Origin: Emergomyces orientalis
Taxonomy: Eukaryota > Ascomycota > Eurotiomycetes > Onygenales > Ajellomycetaceae
Direction: 5' to 3'
Assembly: GCA_002110485.1 (NCBI GenBank)
Contig: MOWL01000045.1
Span: 930,001 to 994,000, forward strand
Length of the DNA: 64,000 nt
A model generated the notes under the pieces. The model was not told the DNA's origin, ran no database searches, and worked only from the letters and a program-made list of their open reading frames with translations. The position numbers and the translations under genes are program-made. Positions 45,417 to 57,426 of the stretch are shown one piece after another (within the stretch, counting starts at the first letter, position 1; each line of letters starts with the position of its first letter).

Positions 45417-47185
45417 ATGGGCCCTTTCGAAGATATAGAGGCTGAATTGGAATCAGAGTCAGAAAAGTCTCATTCTTCTACTCCTAATATATCATCCAGC
45501 GAAGACAACGGAGTCGAAATACCGGAGCTAACCCGACCCTCCAAACGACGCCGAGTATCACCATCGGCATCAGCATCATCAAGCTCATCAGCAGCCCATG
45601 CAGCCTCAGTACAACAACCCCATTTTCCAACCATCTCTCGTATAAAAAGGAAGTCCGCAGATACCGAAAACAATACTACAAAGAATGGAATCGCTCCGAC
45701 AAATGCGGATCCCATAACCGCCAAAGATGCCTTAGCAGCAACATCCCCATCAGACAGCTCGTCATTTGCGTCCCTCGGCCTTGCACCATGGCTCGTAAGC
45801 TCCTTGTCTGCTATGGCCATTAAACGGCCGACGGCTATTCAGAAAGCCTGCATACCAGAGATTCTGAAGGGGGGGGATTGCATTGGTGGGAGTCGGACGG
45901 GCTCTGGAAAGACTGTTGCTTTTGCTGCGCCCATATTGCAGAAGTGGTCGGAGGACCCGTTTGGGATTTTTGCGGTGATATTGACTCCGACGAGGTACGT
46001 ACGGAGTGAGTTATTCGTTTTTGTGAGATGGGTGGGGAGACTATTCCAAAGCCGGCGGATTTGGTGCACTGTGATGAGCTCTGGTCTTACTATACTGTTT
46101 TCTAACTTGAATTTTATGAGTATAGGGAACTCGCTCTTCAGATATTTGAGCAAATTAAAGCTATTTCGGCGCCGCAATCACTCAAACCTATTCTTATTAC
46201 AGGCGGAACCGAAATGCGCCCTCAGGCTATTGCTCTCTCCCAGCGCCCTCACGTAGTGATTGCCACGCCTGGCCGCCTAGCTGATCATATAAACAGCTCA
46301 GGGGCTGATACGATCTGCGGCCTCAACCGGACGCGTGTTGTCGTTCTCGATGAAGCTGACCGGCTTCTCGCATCTGGGCCGGGAAGCATGCTCCCAGATG
46401 TGGAAACTTGTCTCTCTGCGCTTCCCCATCCGACATCTCGTCAAACACTCCTCTTCACAGCCACGGTCACCCCCGAGGTTCGAGCGCTCAAGTCCATGCC
46501 TCGACCCGCGAACAAACTTCCGATTTTCGTCACCGAAATATCTACGGAAAACCAAGCTACTATCCCGCCTACCCTCAAGCAGACCTATCTTCAAGTGCCC
46601 CTGACCCATCGCGAAGCGTTTCTCCACACCCTCATATCGACGGAAGCTAACTCGACGAAACCCGCTATTATATTTTGCAATCGAACGAAGACTGCAGATC
46701 TCCTTGAACGTATGCTGCGACGCCTTGGTCATAGAGTCACGTCGCTGCATAGTCTCCTCCCGCAGTCGGAACGTACTGCAAACCTGTCGCGTTTCCGTGC
46801 TTCTGCCGCTCGCATATTAGTTGCGACTGATGTCGCTGCTCGTGGTCTAGATATCCCCAGCGTGAGCTTGGTAATCAACTTTGATGTACCTCGCAATCCA
46901 GATGATTATGTCCATCGTGTTGGTCGAACGGCCAGAGCTGGGCGTGAAGGTGAAGCTGTTACACTAGTTGGTCAACGTGATGTCCAGCTGGTTTTGGCTA
47001 TTGAAGATCGTGTAGGGAGGACGATGGTTGAGTGGAAGGAGGAAGGAGTCAGTATTGAGGGCAGGGTCGTACGTGGCGGTGTTATAAAGGAGGTGGGAGA
47101 GGCGAAGAGGGAGGCAGCGGGTGAGATCGAGGAAGGGAGAGATGTACTTGGCCGTAGGGTGAGGAAGTTGAAGAAAGTCCGTTAG
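45417..47185 (+). CDS. dbp8: ATP-dependent DEAD-box RNA helicase Dbp8
   Basis: The model is join(45417..45994, 46126..47185), 545 aa, with a 131-nt intron (donor GTACGT). Dbp8 is a nucleolar helicase needed for 18S rRNA maturation and 40S subunit assembly. The N-terminal ~115 residues are acidic/Ser-rich and then basic. The Q motif begins near Phe117 (FASLGLAPW), with the glutamine in RPTAIQ. Motif I is GSRTGSGKT (about 158-166), and PTREL is created across the splice junction. TPGR, DEAD (268-271), TATVT in place of the usual SAT, ARGLD and HRVGRTARAGR follow. The TAT form fits my memory of the Dbp8 group. All catalytic motifs are present. The ATG at 45417 is chosen over upstream non-ATG openings. 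Confidence 0.95.
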
Positions 47186-47301
47186 AACCATACATGTTTT
47201 TTTCTCTTCGATATCCCAATTTCATTTGTCATTTTTGCATCATTCATTTTCTGGGGCTTTTATTGGCTCATCTAGCGCCTCCCAAGAAATGTTGAGGCCG
47301 T

Positions 47302-48734
47302 CTATTCAACCCCGTACCACTGTGGGGCCCGACGGAGCCTTTTCGGCTGGTCTTCAGTTTCTCCTGTCGCTTCACTGTGTTCCAGGATTGATGACATTTC
47401 TACTTTTCTTCTCCGGCCCGCCAGACCCCGTTCCTTAGCCTCCTCCACAGCTGTATCCCGAGTCTGACTCTGGGCGTCAACCCGTGACGCCTCAGAAGCT
47501 TCGATCTGATCACCAGAAACACTATCGGCTGTCATACGGACTGACCCAGCTTCAGGCACGACCTTTTTGCTTCTCCCTCTCCTAGCCGGAAGCCTCTTTG
47601 GCTGTTCTTTCGGCTGACGAGCTATGTTATGCCCCGAGGCAACTCCCTCACCCTCCTCCGTAGTTTTTGCTAGGGTGGCGGCTGCCTGAAGTTCTGATTT
47701 CCTGCCCCTTTTTGCCAGTAACCTTGGCGATTTTGCCCCCGGTTTTGGAACGATATCCGCTACGAACACCAGCCCGGTTGGGGTGGCTCGCCCCGCTGCT
47801 GTACTCCTCAGCACTCTTCTTGGCGTTCTCACTCCTTCCCTTGGGCTAAAAAGTGCATGGTTGCCGCCTAGGGATATCCCATTACGACCTACCGGGGCCA
47901 CCAATACGGGCCTCCCACCACTGTTCGAGGGCGGCTTCGTTGCCCCTTGGTCCGATTCACGGGCAATATTGTCTCCTGACACCAGTCCTTTATCAACAAT
48001 TGGTGCCTGAGCTTCTCCACTCTGTTTCCCCCGCGAATTATCCACCATTCCCTCAGGTTTAGGAGCCGGATTGGCCCCGGGGATTAATTCTAGAGCTGTC
48101 GTGGTCGAGGTTTCGAATGCGCTTTTCCTATTCGTAATTGGCCCTGCTTTAGCATCCATCCTTCCAGGTTTCGGGACGGGGTTGATTCCTAATTCCACGT
48201 TTCTTCTTGACCCCAGAACCGACGGGCCAGCTACTGGAGAATCGGCTCCCCTCCTCTTGCCCCCAGCTGATGCCTTTGGTTCTGTTTTGATTTGCTCCTC
48301 GCCTGATGGTTGGCCGTCGCCTTTTTCGAGCGCGAAACTGACAACTTTATGACCTTTTGCTTTATCGTTGCCCTTCACCTTGATCTTCCCCTCACCTTGA
48401 CGAGGGCCTGAGGGCGATTTCATCTTCTGCAACCACTGCCCCGTATCCACATCCCATGAATATCGAATGCCAGAATTATCGTCCTTTTGTTCGGGGTTCC
48501 CAGCGGCTTCGTACCGGGGATAGGTGGAGCGACTAATATCCGCAAAGGACAGAAATGACGTATCATTAGATCTTCGTTACTCGAATTGTAAGGATAATTA
48601 TCTGGGAAAAGATTGGAATGAACGCTTGTGAATGTTTCGTTCATGTATCCCACAAGATGAGCCTCACGGTTCTTTATCTCCTTTCCAACCCAGACGTTTT
48701 CGCCAATAATCCCGATCCTGTCCCTTCCCCTCAT
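47302..48734 (-). CDS. Basic, disordered protein with internal repeats; frame change near 5' end
   Basis: Two minus-strand frames must be combined. A first frame opens with ATG at 48734 and reads MRGRDRIGIIGENVWVGKEI. The main frame is open from about 48587 to the stop at 47302. The main frame continues smoothly upstream of its first usable start (TSFLSFADISRSTYPRYEA, then IRYSWDVDTGQW), so it is probably coding there. No GT..AG intron joins the frames without losing that stretch. A 74-nt intron from GTAACG to ACGAAG would join them but has a poorly placed branch site. The C-terminal ~380 residues are basic and low-complexity, with PxPKP and SG(D/H)NIAR repeats and RRGR/KRGRK motifs resembling AT-hooks. 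A nuclear role is inference. It converges on DBP8, with 116 bp between stops. Confidence 0.55.
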
Positions 48735-50177
48735 GGTGCCCGCTAAATTTTATCAGACATCCTTCTACCGGCCGGGCATGGCAGATAAAATATCAGTTTT
48801 ATTTCGCGTTGGGAATAAGACAGAACCGAAACAGGTCCAAACAATCTTTCAAAAGATATCAATTCCGGCACTCACTTTGCTGTGACCTCGTTTTTTTAAA
48901 TCTCAAGACACGTGGCGCTGTGCACATATCCACCGGGGCTGTTCTGTTTGTTGCCCTCCCTCTGTTTCTAGTTGCAGGCGGCATTTTCCCTATCCTGGGG
49001 AAGGTGTGAATTTCTGTATGGAATTGACTCGGTGTGATATTTTTCTGTCGTCGTTTCTCGACGCTTTGGGGGTTTTTTATAACCGAAATTGGTTCCAGGG
49101 GTTATATTAAATACTATAACGGGTGTCTTTTTCCACCATTTCCCTTTTATTGGTTTTTTCCCTTTTCTGACTGGAGGAAAAAGCCGAAGCGGCAAGACGA
49201 GCAGCATTTATATAGAAATATGTTCGTATCGATTGAAGAAGGGCGGGAAAAATATTTTGTTGTATCCTTTGTTTAACAGGGGCGAGAAATGCCAGGGGAA
49301 TTCCCAAGGAGGACCTAGGGATCTAGGAAATCGCCAGTCCTTTTTGCTTTTTTCTTTGCTTCAATAGACCTGATTGCGTTTGGAAATTCCCGACTGCTTC
49401 TTGTTCTGCTCGAATTCAACCATGTTTCGACGCCTGGTTACAAGTGCGGGGAAATATTGATAGAGTTAGATAAGTACAAATAGCAAAAAGAAACAAAAAA
49501 CAACCAAAAGAATAATCTGCATGGTGCACTTTCATCAACTCAATTCTTTAGTCATAATCCAGTCTAAATTTGGCTGGCCCGAGAGCCGTGCTATCCCCTC
49601 TGCTTCAATCATCAAGAGACAAATACTATTTTGTTCCTTTTGTTCCTTTCGTTCCAGTAATAGGGAATCTCCGGTTTGTTGTATTCTCTTTCTTGTCTTT
49701 GTTTCCTTTGACCATTGTTGTTTTACCCTCTTCACTTGTTTTCGATGCATTCATTGTTTTTCTATTTCCTCTCAAACGTTCGACTCTGTAGTCAGACCCC
49801 AAAAGAAGTCGTAATTTAACCAATGCTCGTTCGGCTCTCTAGATTGCTGATGCATTTTCGATGTCTCAACCCTCAGTTACCTACCTATTCACCAGAAAGT
49901 AAACAACAGTAGTAAGCAATGAGAAAAGACCAAGGTGTACTATTTCAAAAATAAGAACCATTCTCCTGGTCAAAGCCCACCGCTTGCTCCCAAGATATAA
50001 TAACGAACCACGACTAACACTCCAAAAGCTCAACGAATGGACGAAAAATAAGTTAACTTCCTGGCTAAAAATCTGTCGAACCCCAATTGAAAACCAGATG
50101 GACCAGAAAATCCCCCCTCCACCCAGTAAATTACCTATCCCATTGTAACCTTACCTAGACCCAACCTATAAATCACA
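48735..50177. other. Intergenic region
   Basis: The sequence is T-rich with many short frames on both strands and no domain. It presumably contains the promoter of the minus-strand gene starting at 48734 and the 3' UTR of the BTB-like gene ending at 50178. Confidence 0.5.
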
Positions 50178-51280
50178 TTAAGCTCCCCTCATTCCGTCCC
50201 TCACATGGTCTGCTAGCTTCTTATTTTGACGAGCCTGTGCAATGCCACCAGTATGTCTGTGGCCAGTAAACTGGGTATTCGAGACCCCAAGGTCACTAAG
50301 TTGAATTTTGGCATATCCGGGTCTACCCCCCTGAGCCTTACGAGTGACAACGGCAGAGATAGTTTTAGAAGGAGCCTGGCCAGATGCTGTGGGCTCCAAA
50401 ACTTCATCCCCGCGACTAGAAGTCACAGCAGCACCGGGAGCAACCTTCTTTCCAGTTTGTTGGTCATCCGGACCACCACCTCCGCCCACCGTCGCCCTTA
50501 GCTTCCGATCTGCCTTATTAGCCTTCCCAGCAGCCGCCACCACCTTTGCCGCCCGCTGCTGCTCTTCATAAATTTCCCTCCGCTTCCCACGCAGATACTC
50601 ATAGATATCTACCTCATACTCAGCACACTCACGTTTAAACACCTTATACGCCCCAAAATTGCGCAACCGGCGCCCAAACACCGCATCGCCAATACTGCGA
50701 ATAACCAACTGGCGCACAGGCGACGCCTTGTTGTAATTCAAATACACCATCCGCACATCATCGATGTGCACCTGTTTTTTCGCCATCCTATGCATGCGAC
50801 CCCACATGTCGTCTTGGATGGCTTCGACGTGCAAGATTTCCGCCGCTTCAAGGATGCGGACGTATTTGGCGAAGGGAAGCCAGTCGATTTTGGCATCCCC
50901 CTTGCCCTTGCAGCGGGCTAGCATCCATCTAAATACTATGAGGTGGGCAGGTTTGATGCCGCCGTAAATGGTTACGGTATCGGTGCCGTTGCAACCTTTG
51001 CGGGGCACGTGGGCTTCGTGTTCATCGGGGAAGCAGCCCCTTACGAAATCAGAGAAATGCATGGCTAGCCATTTAGGAAATGTGTCGTAGATGGGTTGGG
51101 GAGTTTCATATTCCGTGTTGGCGTGGAGGATGCGGATTTTAGGTCCTCGTAGGAGGCTAAATATGATTGATTAATGGAGGTTACTTGAGTATAAGGAGGG
51201 GAAGCTGGAACAAATGAGGTGCGTTTCGTTATATGGTTTACTTACTAACTCAGCTCAGGGGTTGGGAAGAAGTGGGCCAT
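50178..51280 (-). CDS. BTB/POZ-like fungal protein
   Basis: The model is complement(50178..51156, 51246..51280), 337 aa. A 35-nt first exon (MAHFFPTPELS) is joined by an 89-nt intron (donor GTAAGT, acceptor TTTAG) in exact phase. The junction gives YLLRGPKIRILHANTEYETP, a BTB-like strand. FPKWLAMHFSDFVRGCFPDE follows, then TVTIYGGIKPAHLIVFRWML and KYVRILEAAEILHVEAIQDDM. The order strand, helix, strand, ML helix and (A)AEILHVEAI matches fungal BTB proteins. The C-terminal ~130 residues are Lys/Ala/Gly-rich and end in GHRHTGGIAQARQNKKLAD. The latter half may have a separate basic function. Substrate or partners are unknown. It is the third BTB-type gene in this window, although sequence similarity to the other two is low by eye. 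Confidence 0.75.
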
Positions 51281-52490
51281 TTCTAATATGAAGAATTCTT
51301 CGGTTACCAACTCCCTAGGATACAGAAGGTGGGAAAATGTATACGATATATGTATCCCTGATAAGCTCGGGCGTAGAAACAGAGATGCAAATGACCAGAA
51401 GAACTAAAAGAATACGTAACTTGACTTCTCTCAGTTGACAGACAGGTTACGCTGATGCCTTTGCCAGAGCTGTAAATCCAGGTTGCCAATCGAAGATGCA
51501 ACGAAGCTTTAAAAAAAAAAGGTATTTGGAAAGCGAAGAAACAAACAAAAGACAATATACTAAAAGTCAATATATATAACATAAAATCATATGCTGCTTG
51601 CCGCAAGTATAGCGCAACAGTGAAGTGATGAAGGAATGATTCCCACACCCAAAGGCAGCTCATTCCCTTTGGTAGTAGTAATGGCTAGCTGTAGGATTTC
51701 GATTCCCAGGCCAGCACGCCGTATTCACCATGGTTTAAGCACAGAATCATGATGAACGGGATAGAACAGAATGAATGATATCTGGTCATAAAAAATATGA
51801 AATGAGCGAAAATGGTTTATGTTTGGTTCACTACCAAAAAGAATCAAATTAATCTCATATTTAATAAATTAAAAATGTCAGAATGAAAGAGATGTTTGTT
51901 GGAAAGTTTTAAGAGCTAAGAGCAACTCAAGTGACAACATCTTAACTCTCTGCTAAAGAGTACTGTAATGGAGGTGATTTTTATTTTCAGTGGAAGTTGA
52001 CGATGAAGTAATTGTTCAGTTTATCATGTGACCACTTCAGGGGCGCGCTTCAGGGGCACAATTTTATCAACTTCTCTTGGGGCGGAAAAGTGATGGAATA
52101 GTCTAGGGCTGAGTATTAACAGGTATATCAAGGTCGTTTCTCTTCCTCTAGATATCTAAAAGCTGTTTTCTTCATCTGGGTATTCTGCCCTGGCCAACAC
52201 ATTCGCCATCATTCACAAAACATTGCTTCATGGTTCAAAAAATAACAAAATCAAGCAGGGAGCAGGCAACTTGGGGAATCTCATAATCATCTTCACGCAA
52301 CCAAACCGCCATTCTCTCCCATTCCGCCTAGTCAGCGTCCCGTCATATCGTACACAGAAATCGAAAGAAAAGAAAAGAAGTTACCCAGTGGGTTAAAAAG
52401 AAAAAATAAACCAGTCCACATCCATCCTACACAAAGAAAAAAAAATGCGTGTCATGACCAGTAAATGATTAACTTGATCAAGGCCATAAA
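51281..52490. other. Intergenic region
   Basis: There is no supported gene. A ten-base A run lies at 51511-51520. The right side is probably the 3' UTR of the minus-strand Whi5/Nrm1-like gene. Confidence 0.5.
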
Positions 52491-53916
52491 TCATCCAGTC
52501 CACTCATCCAGCTTATCATACTCAGTAGTAGTCTTCATCAGCTTCAAAAGCCCATCAACAGCCTCTCCCTTCTTCGCCTTAGCAATCATCTGGTCCACAG
52601 AGCACATTTTCGCATTTCTCTCAATCACGATGGGCGAGTCACCTGTATGCGGTGGACTACAGGGTTGCATAGGTGACGTGGGGATTTCGGAGGGCGATTT
52701 GCTCCCGTTTCGATTGCCGTTGCCGTTGGTAGCGCCGCTGATACTGTTGTTGCTGTTGACATGATATTTCGCTCTGGTTTGGGTCGGAGTTAACTCATTT
52801 TCTGCATGCTCGTGCCCGTTCATCTCCGTCTCCATCTTCTCGCCATCATTTTCGCCCGTGGCGGAGGCTGGAGGGGAAGAGAGCATAGTATTGGTAGGCG
52901 CGTAACAAGCTGGGTAAGCCGTCGGGTGCAGAACTGGTGCAGGGAGGAGTTTGGGAATTTTGGCTCTTGGGGTCAAGTCCTCGTCTCCCTCGTCCACGTC
53001 CTCCTGCTGCTGTTGAGGCAGTGTGTGTTTGTTGCTTATTGGGCGCGGGAGGGAGCGGAGTGGATGAGGGAGGCAAGGGCGGTCACGGCTACTGGTTTGG
53101 GCCTCAAGAGCTGACAGGCGACGGTCGATCTGATTTTGGGGTGCTTTGATGATTTTCATGGCGGATTGGACGCGGCTACGGAGGAGGTTTGCTTTCTGTG
53201 CGGGGTTAGTAAACGATCTATGTATGCTATGATAGCTAGGCAAGTTGTGGCTTTTTCGAGGCTTGCTAACCTGTTTGATAAACGCCTTTCTCTCCACGGG
53301 GTCCGTTGGCACGGTCGAGGCTGGGGCTGCTGGTGTTGTGTTCGTGGGGGATACTTGTGTGGAACTTTTCGAGGAAGAGGGGTTGGGAGAGGACTTGTTG
53401 CTCTCAGACCCAAAGTTGAGATTGAGGAGAGAAGACATGGTGTCACTCTGTTGTGAGGATGTGTTCTTGGATGCCTTTTCCTGATCAAAGGAGTGTGCGA
53501 TTTGAAGAAATGAAGATGGCATTATCTGCGGAATTTATCTTAGTTTATGTTCTTGCTTCTTCTCTTTTCTCTCACACATGCCATGTGATTTATTCTTTTG
53601 TTTATTATTCTCTTCTGCACACAGCAACACACACCTGTTTATCTGCATCTGTACTAGACTCTGTGTTATTCTCTTCATAGATATAGAACTCATCCTCCCG
53701 CCGTATCTGGCTGAAGGAGCTCTTGGTCGAGCTTGATCCGTTCTGCGCAGAGTCCACCTGATCAATTGATCTTTTCTGGCCCGCCAGCACGGGGGGAGAC
53801 ATCGAGGATATGCTTGACTTGGTCGTGGTCTGAGAATGGGATGGGGTTAGGGACGCGTTGGTCGATTTCTCAACCAGCACGCGTCGTTCGGATTTCATGG
53901 GACTTGACTGTGACAT
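52491..53916 (-). CDS. Whi5/Nrm1-like G1/S transcriptional repressor
   Basis: The model is complement(52491..53195, 53271..53480, 53635..53916), 398 aa. Intron 1 is 154 nt (GTGTGT donor, GATCAG acceptor). Intron 2 is 75 nt with an ACTAACC branch. The N-terminus carries MKSERRVLVEKS and AGQKRSIDQVDSAQ, which resemble short motifs of fungal G1/S repressors. Joining exons 2 and 3 gives RKAFIKQ followed by KANLLRSRVQSAMKIIK. This is the basic-hydrophobic helix expected of the Whi5/Nrm1 (GTB) domain, which binds SBF/MBF transcription complexes. The C-terminal part is disordered and Asn/Ser/Pro-rich and ends in LLKLMKTTTEYDKLDEWTG. Intron 2 is phase 0 and stop-free, so retention would only insert 25 residues. 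Assignment to the family is moderate, because the domain is short. Confidence 0.7.
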
Positions 53917-55197
53917 TATTTTAGAAGAAGTATGTATGATATAAACGGCGACTGCCAAGGTATAGGTGGAAAAAGGACGGAGGTGGAAAGCAAGTCGCGA
54001 GCTGGCGGGAGGGAAGAGGAGGTGGTGGGATTTTCTATTAGTATCTATAGTTCGGTCGTAAGTGAAGATAGAGCTCGATACCCGCGCTGTCAAAAGCGGA
54101 GAAACGAAGGAATTGAGAATAAAATCCAAATAAAAGCACACAGTGATGGGCCGCCTACAACCAATTGAACCTGGGAAGATGCAAATGAAAGAGAGACAAT
54201 AGCAGCAAAGGAGTGGGCGCGAGCGTCGCGTGTTGAGAATGGAGATAGTTAGGATGTATTTCTGTATTTAACGATGCGCGTGCTTGGAGTGCAGACTAAA
54301 CTAAATAACTGAACTAACCAACTTTCACGCCAGGTTTGCGCGTGGGATGTTTCGGCGCCGGAAAAACCAGTCTTGCATCACAAGAAAATAGAAAATAGAA
54401 GGAATGGAGCTCATTTCATGTTTTTTATTTGTACAGCAATAAACTGATGTTGGTGTTAGGTGTTATAGCTCATATGTTTGCTACTGGCTGCGTTTAAAAT
54501 CATTGATAAATAGGTGTCATAGAGCTCTGGTGAATGACAGTCTCCGGAATTGAATCCGCTCAATCCGCGGGAGACTGGGTCGGATTCACAAGGTAATAGA
54601 GGTGCCCTCCGATAGGGCTCTGAAAAGTAAGAAAGCTGCTATATTCATTCAATAATCGGAGTGCTATGGAGGCATCTCTGATGGCAAAATAGTCGACAAA
54701 TTGCTTGTCAAGAGAGCAAGTGGAAGCTTTGCGATGGGAATCGATCAAACAATGTTGGCGGGGTTGGATGAACTACACGATTAACAACTACTCTGCAAAA
54801 AGGAGCCTATTTTATCTGAAAAATAAGGATTCTTGAAAATCGGGGGGATGTCCATTAGATATCAAGGAGTAAGCTGTTGGGTTGATTGAGTTCAAGTTCA
54901 TCATTCGAAGGGGCAAATTGGTGATGCCCCGCTATAATAAAATAAAACTTAACAACACCCCGCATCTTCATCGAGTCACCATATCCAAATAGATCACCAA
55001 CCCCATCATATTGGTGGTATTGACTCACAGATTGCTGGTGGACATTCTCTTATCTAGATTGGAGACATATATTTATTTGCCTTGGGATAATCAATCCCAT
55101 CCATAAGCTCCGCCTGGCCTAAGGTCAGTGGGTCATCTACCCCCCAACCCCCCCGGCTTCAAGAAGAAAAACAATTACTGACACCTTCACGACTAAG
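53917..55197. other. Divergent intergenic region
   Basis: This is the shared upstream region of the Whi5/Nrm1-like gene (minus) and glutamyl-tRNA synthetase (plus). I see no gene. C-rich bases lie just before the synthetase leader (55137-55155). Confidence 0.5.
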
Positions 55198-57426
55198 ATG
55201 TCTCAACTTACTGTTGCAGCAAAGGCAAACAATGCCTTCCTCCTTCCAACCCTTCTTGCTATCAACTATGTCAAGCAGACCCTCCCAGGCACCGATATCA
55301 CCGTAATCTTCGAGGATGTTGAATCCCTCGGACCCCAGAGTGCAAAGCTGGAGCTCAAAACAGATGAGGGGAAGACGATGTACGACGATGATATCCTTAA
55401 GCATCTGGAGAATGTATATGAACCTCTGCAATCTGGGAACAAGGAGCAGGTTTGTGCAAATACAGCTTCTTTTGTTGAACACATAAAATCCTTCCCGCTA
55501 CCCAACTTTCTAACCATGATTATTAACCTTTTTTTCTCTACACGAAATTAGGTTGATGAATGGGTGAAACGATCAACCGCTCTGAGGCCATTGGATTTCA
55601 AATCACTTGACCAGCCCATGAAGGAGCTCGATTCCCATCTTACCCTCCGATCATACATCGTTGGCTATTCGCTTACCTTGGCAGACCTTGCCATCTGGGG
55701 AACACTTCGTGGAAATAGAATCGCAATATCAGGCATTAGAAAGGCCTCGACACCTACCAGCCGTTGGTTCGCATTTATCGAAAGCGCATACCCTTGGGTG
55801 ACCATCGCCGTGGCTGAGTTGAGTGCTAGTGCTCAGAAGAGAAAGGCCGCTGCAAGTGCTGCTGGTGCAAGCTACAACATCGGTCTACAGAATGTGGAAA
55901 ACGGCGTGGTGACACGGTTCCCACCGGAGCCATCGGGATATCTGCATATCGGACATGCCAAAGCAGCGCTTCTGAACGATTATTTCGCTCATGAGCAGAA
56001 CAAGGGCACCTTGATTTGCCGGTTCGATGATACCAATCCTTCCAAGGAAAATCAGGAGTTCGAGGATGCGATCAAGCATGATTTGTCCCTGTTGGGTATT
56101 TACCCGGACAAGACCTCTTTCTCTAGTGATTATTTCCAAGAGATGTACGAATACTGCATCAAAATCATCAGTGATGGTAAAGCATATGCCGATGACACTG
56201 AGAAGGAGGTGATGCAGGATGAACGGTTCAACGGCATTGAAAGCAAATGGCGTAACGAGAGCGTTGAGGACAATTTGGCACGGTTCGCTGAAATGAAAAC
56301 CGGCTCAGTGGAAGGCCAACGGTGGTGTATCCGTGCCAAAATCTCTGTTGACGACTTGAACAAGGCACTCAGAGACCCCGTTATCTACCGCTGCAACCTG
56401 GAGCCGCATCATCGGACTGGTAGCACATGGAAAATCTATCCGACATACGATTTCTGTGTTCCTATCCTGGATTCTTTGGAGGGTGTGACCCATGCACTAC
56501 GAACTACTGAGTATGGTGACCGGAACGCGCAGTATGTCTGGATGCAAGAGGCCCTTGGCATTCGCAAAGTGCAGATCTGGGACTTTTCCCGCGTTAACTT
56601 CATTCGCGCGGTGTTGTCGAAGAGAAAACTCACAAAGTTGGTCGACGAGGGGGTTGTATGGGGCTGGGACGATCCTCGCATGCCCACGATCCGGGGTATC
56701 AGACGACGTGGTATGACGGTCCCTGCCCTGCGCGAGTTTATCCTCAAGCAAGGCCCCAGCCGAAACGTTGTGAATCTTGACTGGACTCTTTTCTGGGCCA
56801 CTAATCGCAAGTACATTGATCCTGTGGCCCCACGCCATACCGCCGTTGACAAGCAAAACGTGGTCCCGGCTATTGTCAAGGGGATTGATGGTGTGCAGAG
56901 CGCCGATAAACCAAAGCATGGCAAGAATGCGGAGCTGGGTACCAAAAAGGTAATCTATAGCAGTAAAATCCTACTCGACCAGGTGGACGCTGCCACATTC
57001 CAACCAGACGAGGAGATCACCCTGATGAACTGGGGCAACGCCATCGTGCGCAAGATCGACAGCGACCCAGCCACCGGCAAGATCAACAACCTGGAACTAG
57101 AGCTACATCTCGCTGGGGACGTCAAGAAGACAGATAAGAAGGTCACATGGCTGGCGCAGGAGGGCCAGGACCTCATCCCCGTCGAGCTCGTGGACTTTGA
57201 CTATCTTATCTCCAAGGATAAGATTGAGAAGGATGAGGATATCCATGACTTCCTGACGCCAAAAACCGAGTTCCGGTCTGAGGCGTTTGCGGATTGCAAT
57301 GTAGCTGGTTTGGTAGAGGGGGATATTATTCAGTTCGAGCGGAAGGGGTATTTCAGGCTGGATCGCCCTTATAAGGATGGCAAGGCAGCTGTTTTCTTCA
57401 ATATCCCCACGGGCAAAACTGGATAG
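55198..57426 (+). CDS. gus1: Cytosolic glutamyl-tRNA synthetase
   Basis: The model is join(55198..55449, 55552..57426), 708 aa, with one 102-nt intron in phase 0. It charges tRNA-Glu with glutamate in the cytosol. In yeast the N-terminal domain docks on Arc1. Residues ~1-165 form the GST-like domain (LTLADLAIWG is characteristic). The catalytic Rossmann fold follows: RFPPEPSGYLHIGHAKAAL carries the HIGH signature at 216-219, then FDDTNPSKE, TYDFCVPILDSLEGVTHALRT, and the KMSKS equivalent LSKRKL (about 439-444). The C-terminal anticodon-binding beta-barrels end with the FERKGYFRLD motif. The class is eukaryotic/archaeal type. Everything expected is present, and the length is normal for the cytosolic fungal enzyme. 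Confidence 0.97.

Noticed and set aside
52806..53456. Plus-strand frames opposite the Whi5/Nrm1-like gene
   Set aside because: They are mirror frames of a low-complexity exon, with Val/Leu/Arg-rich nonsense composition.
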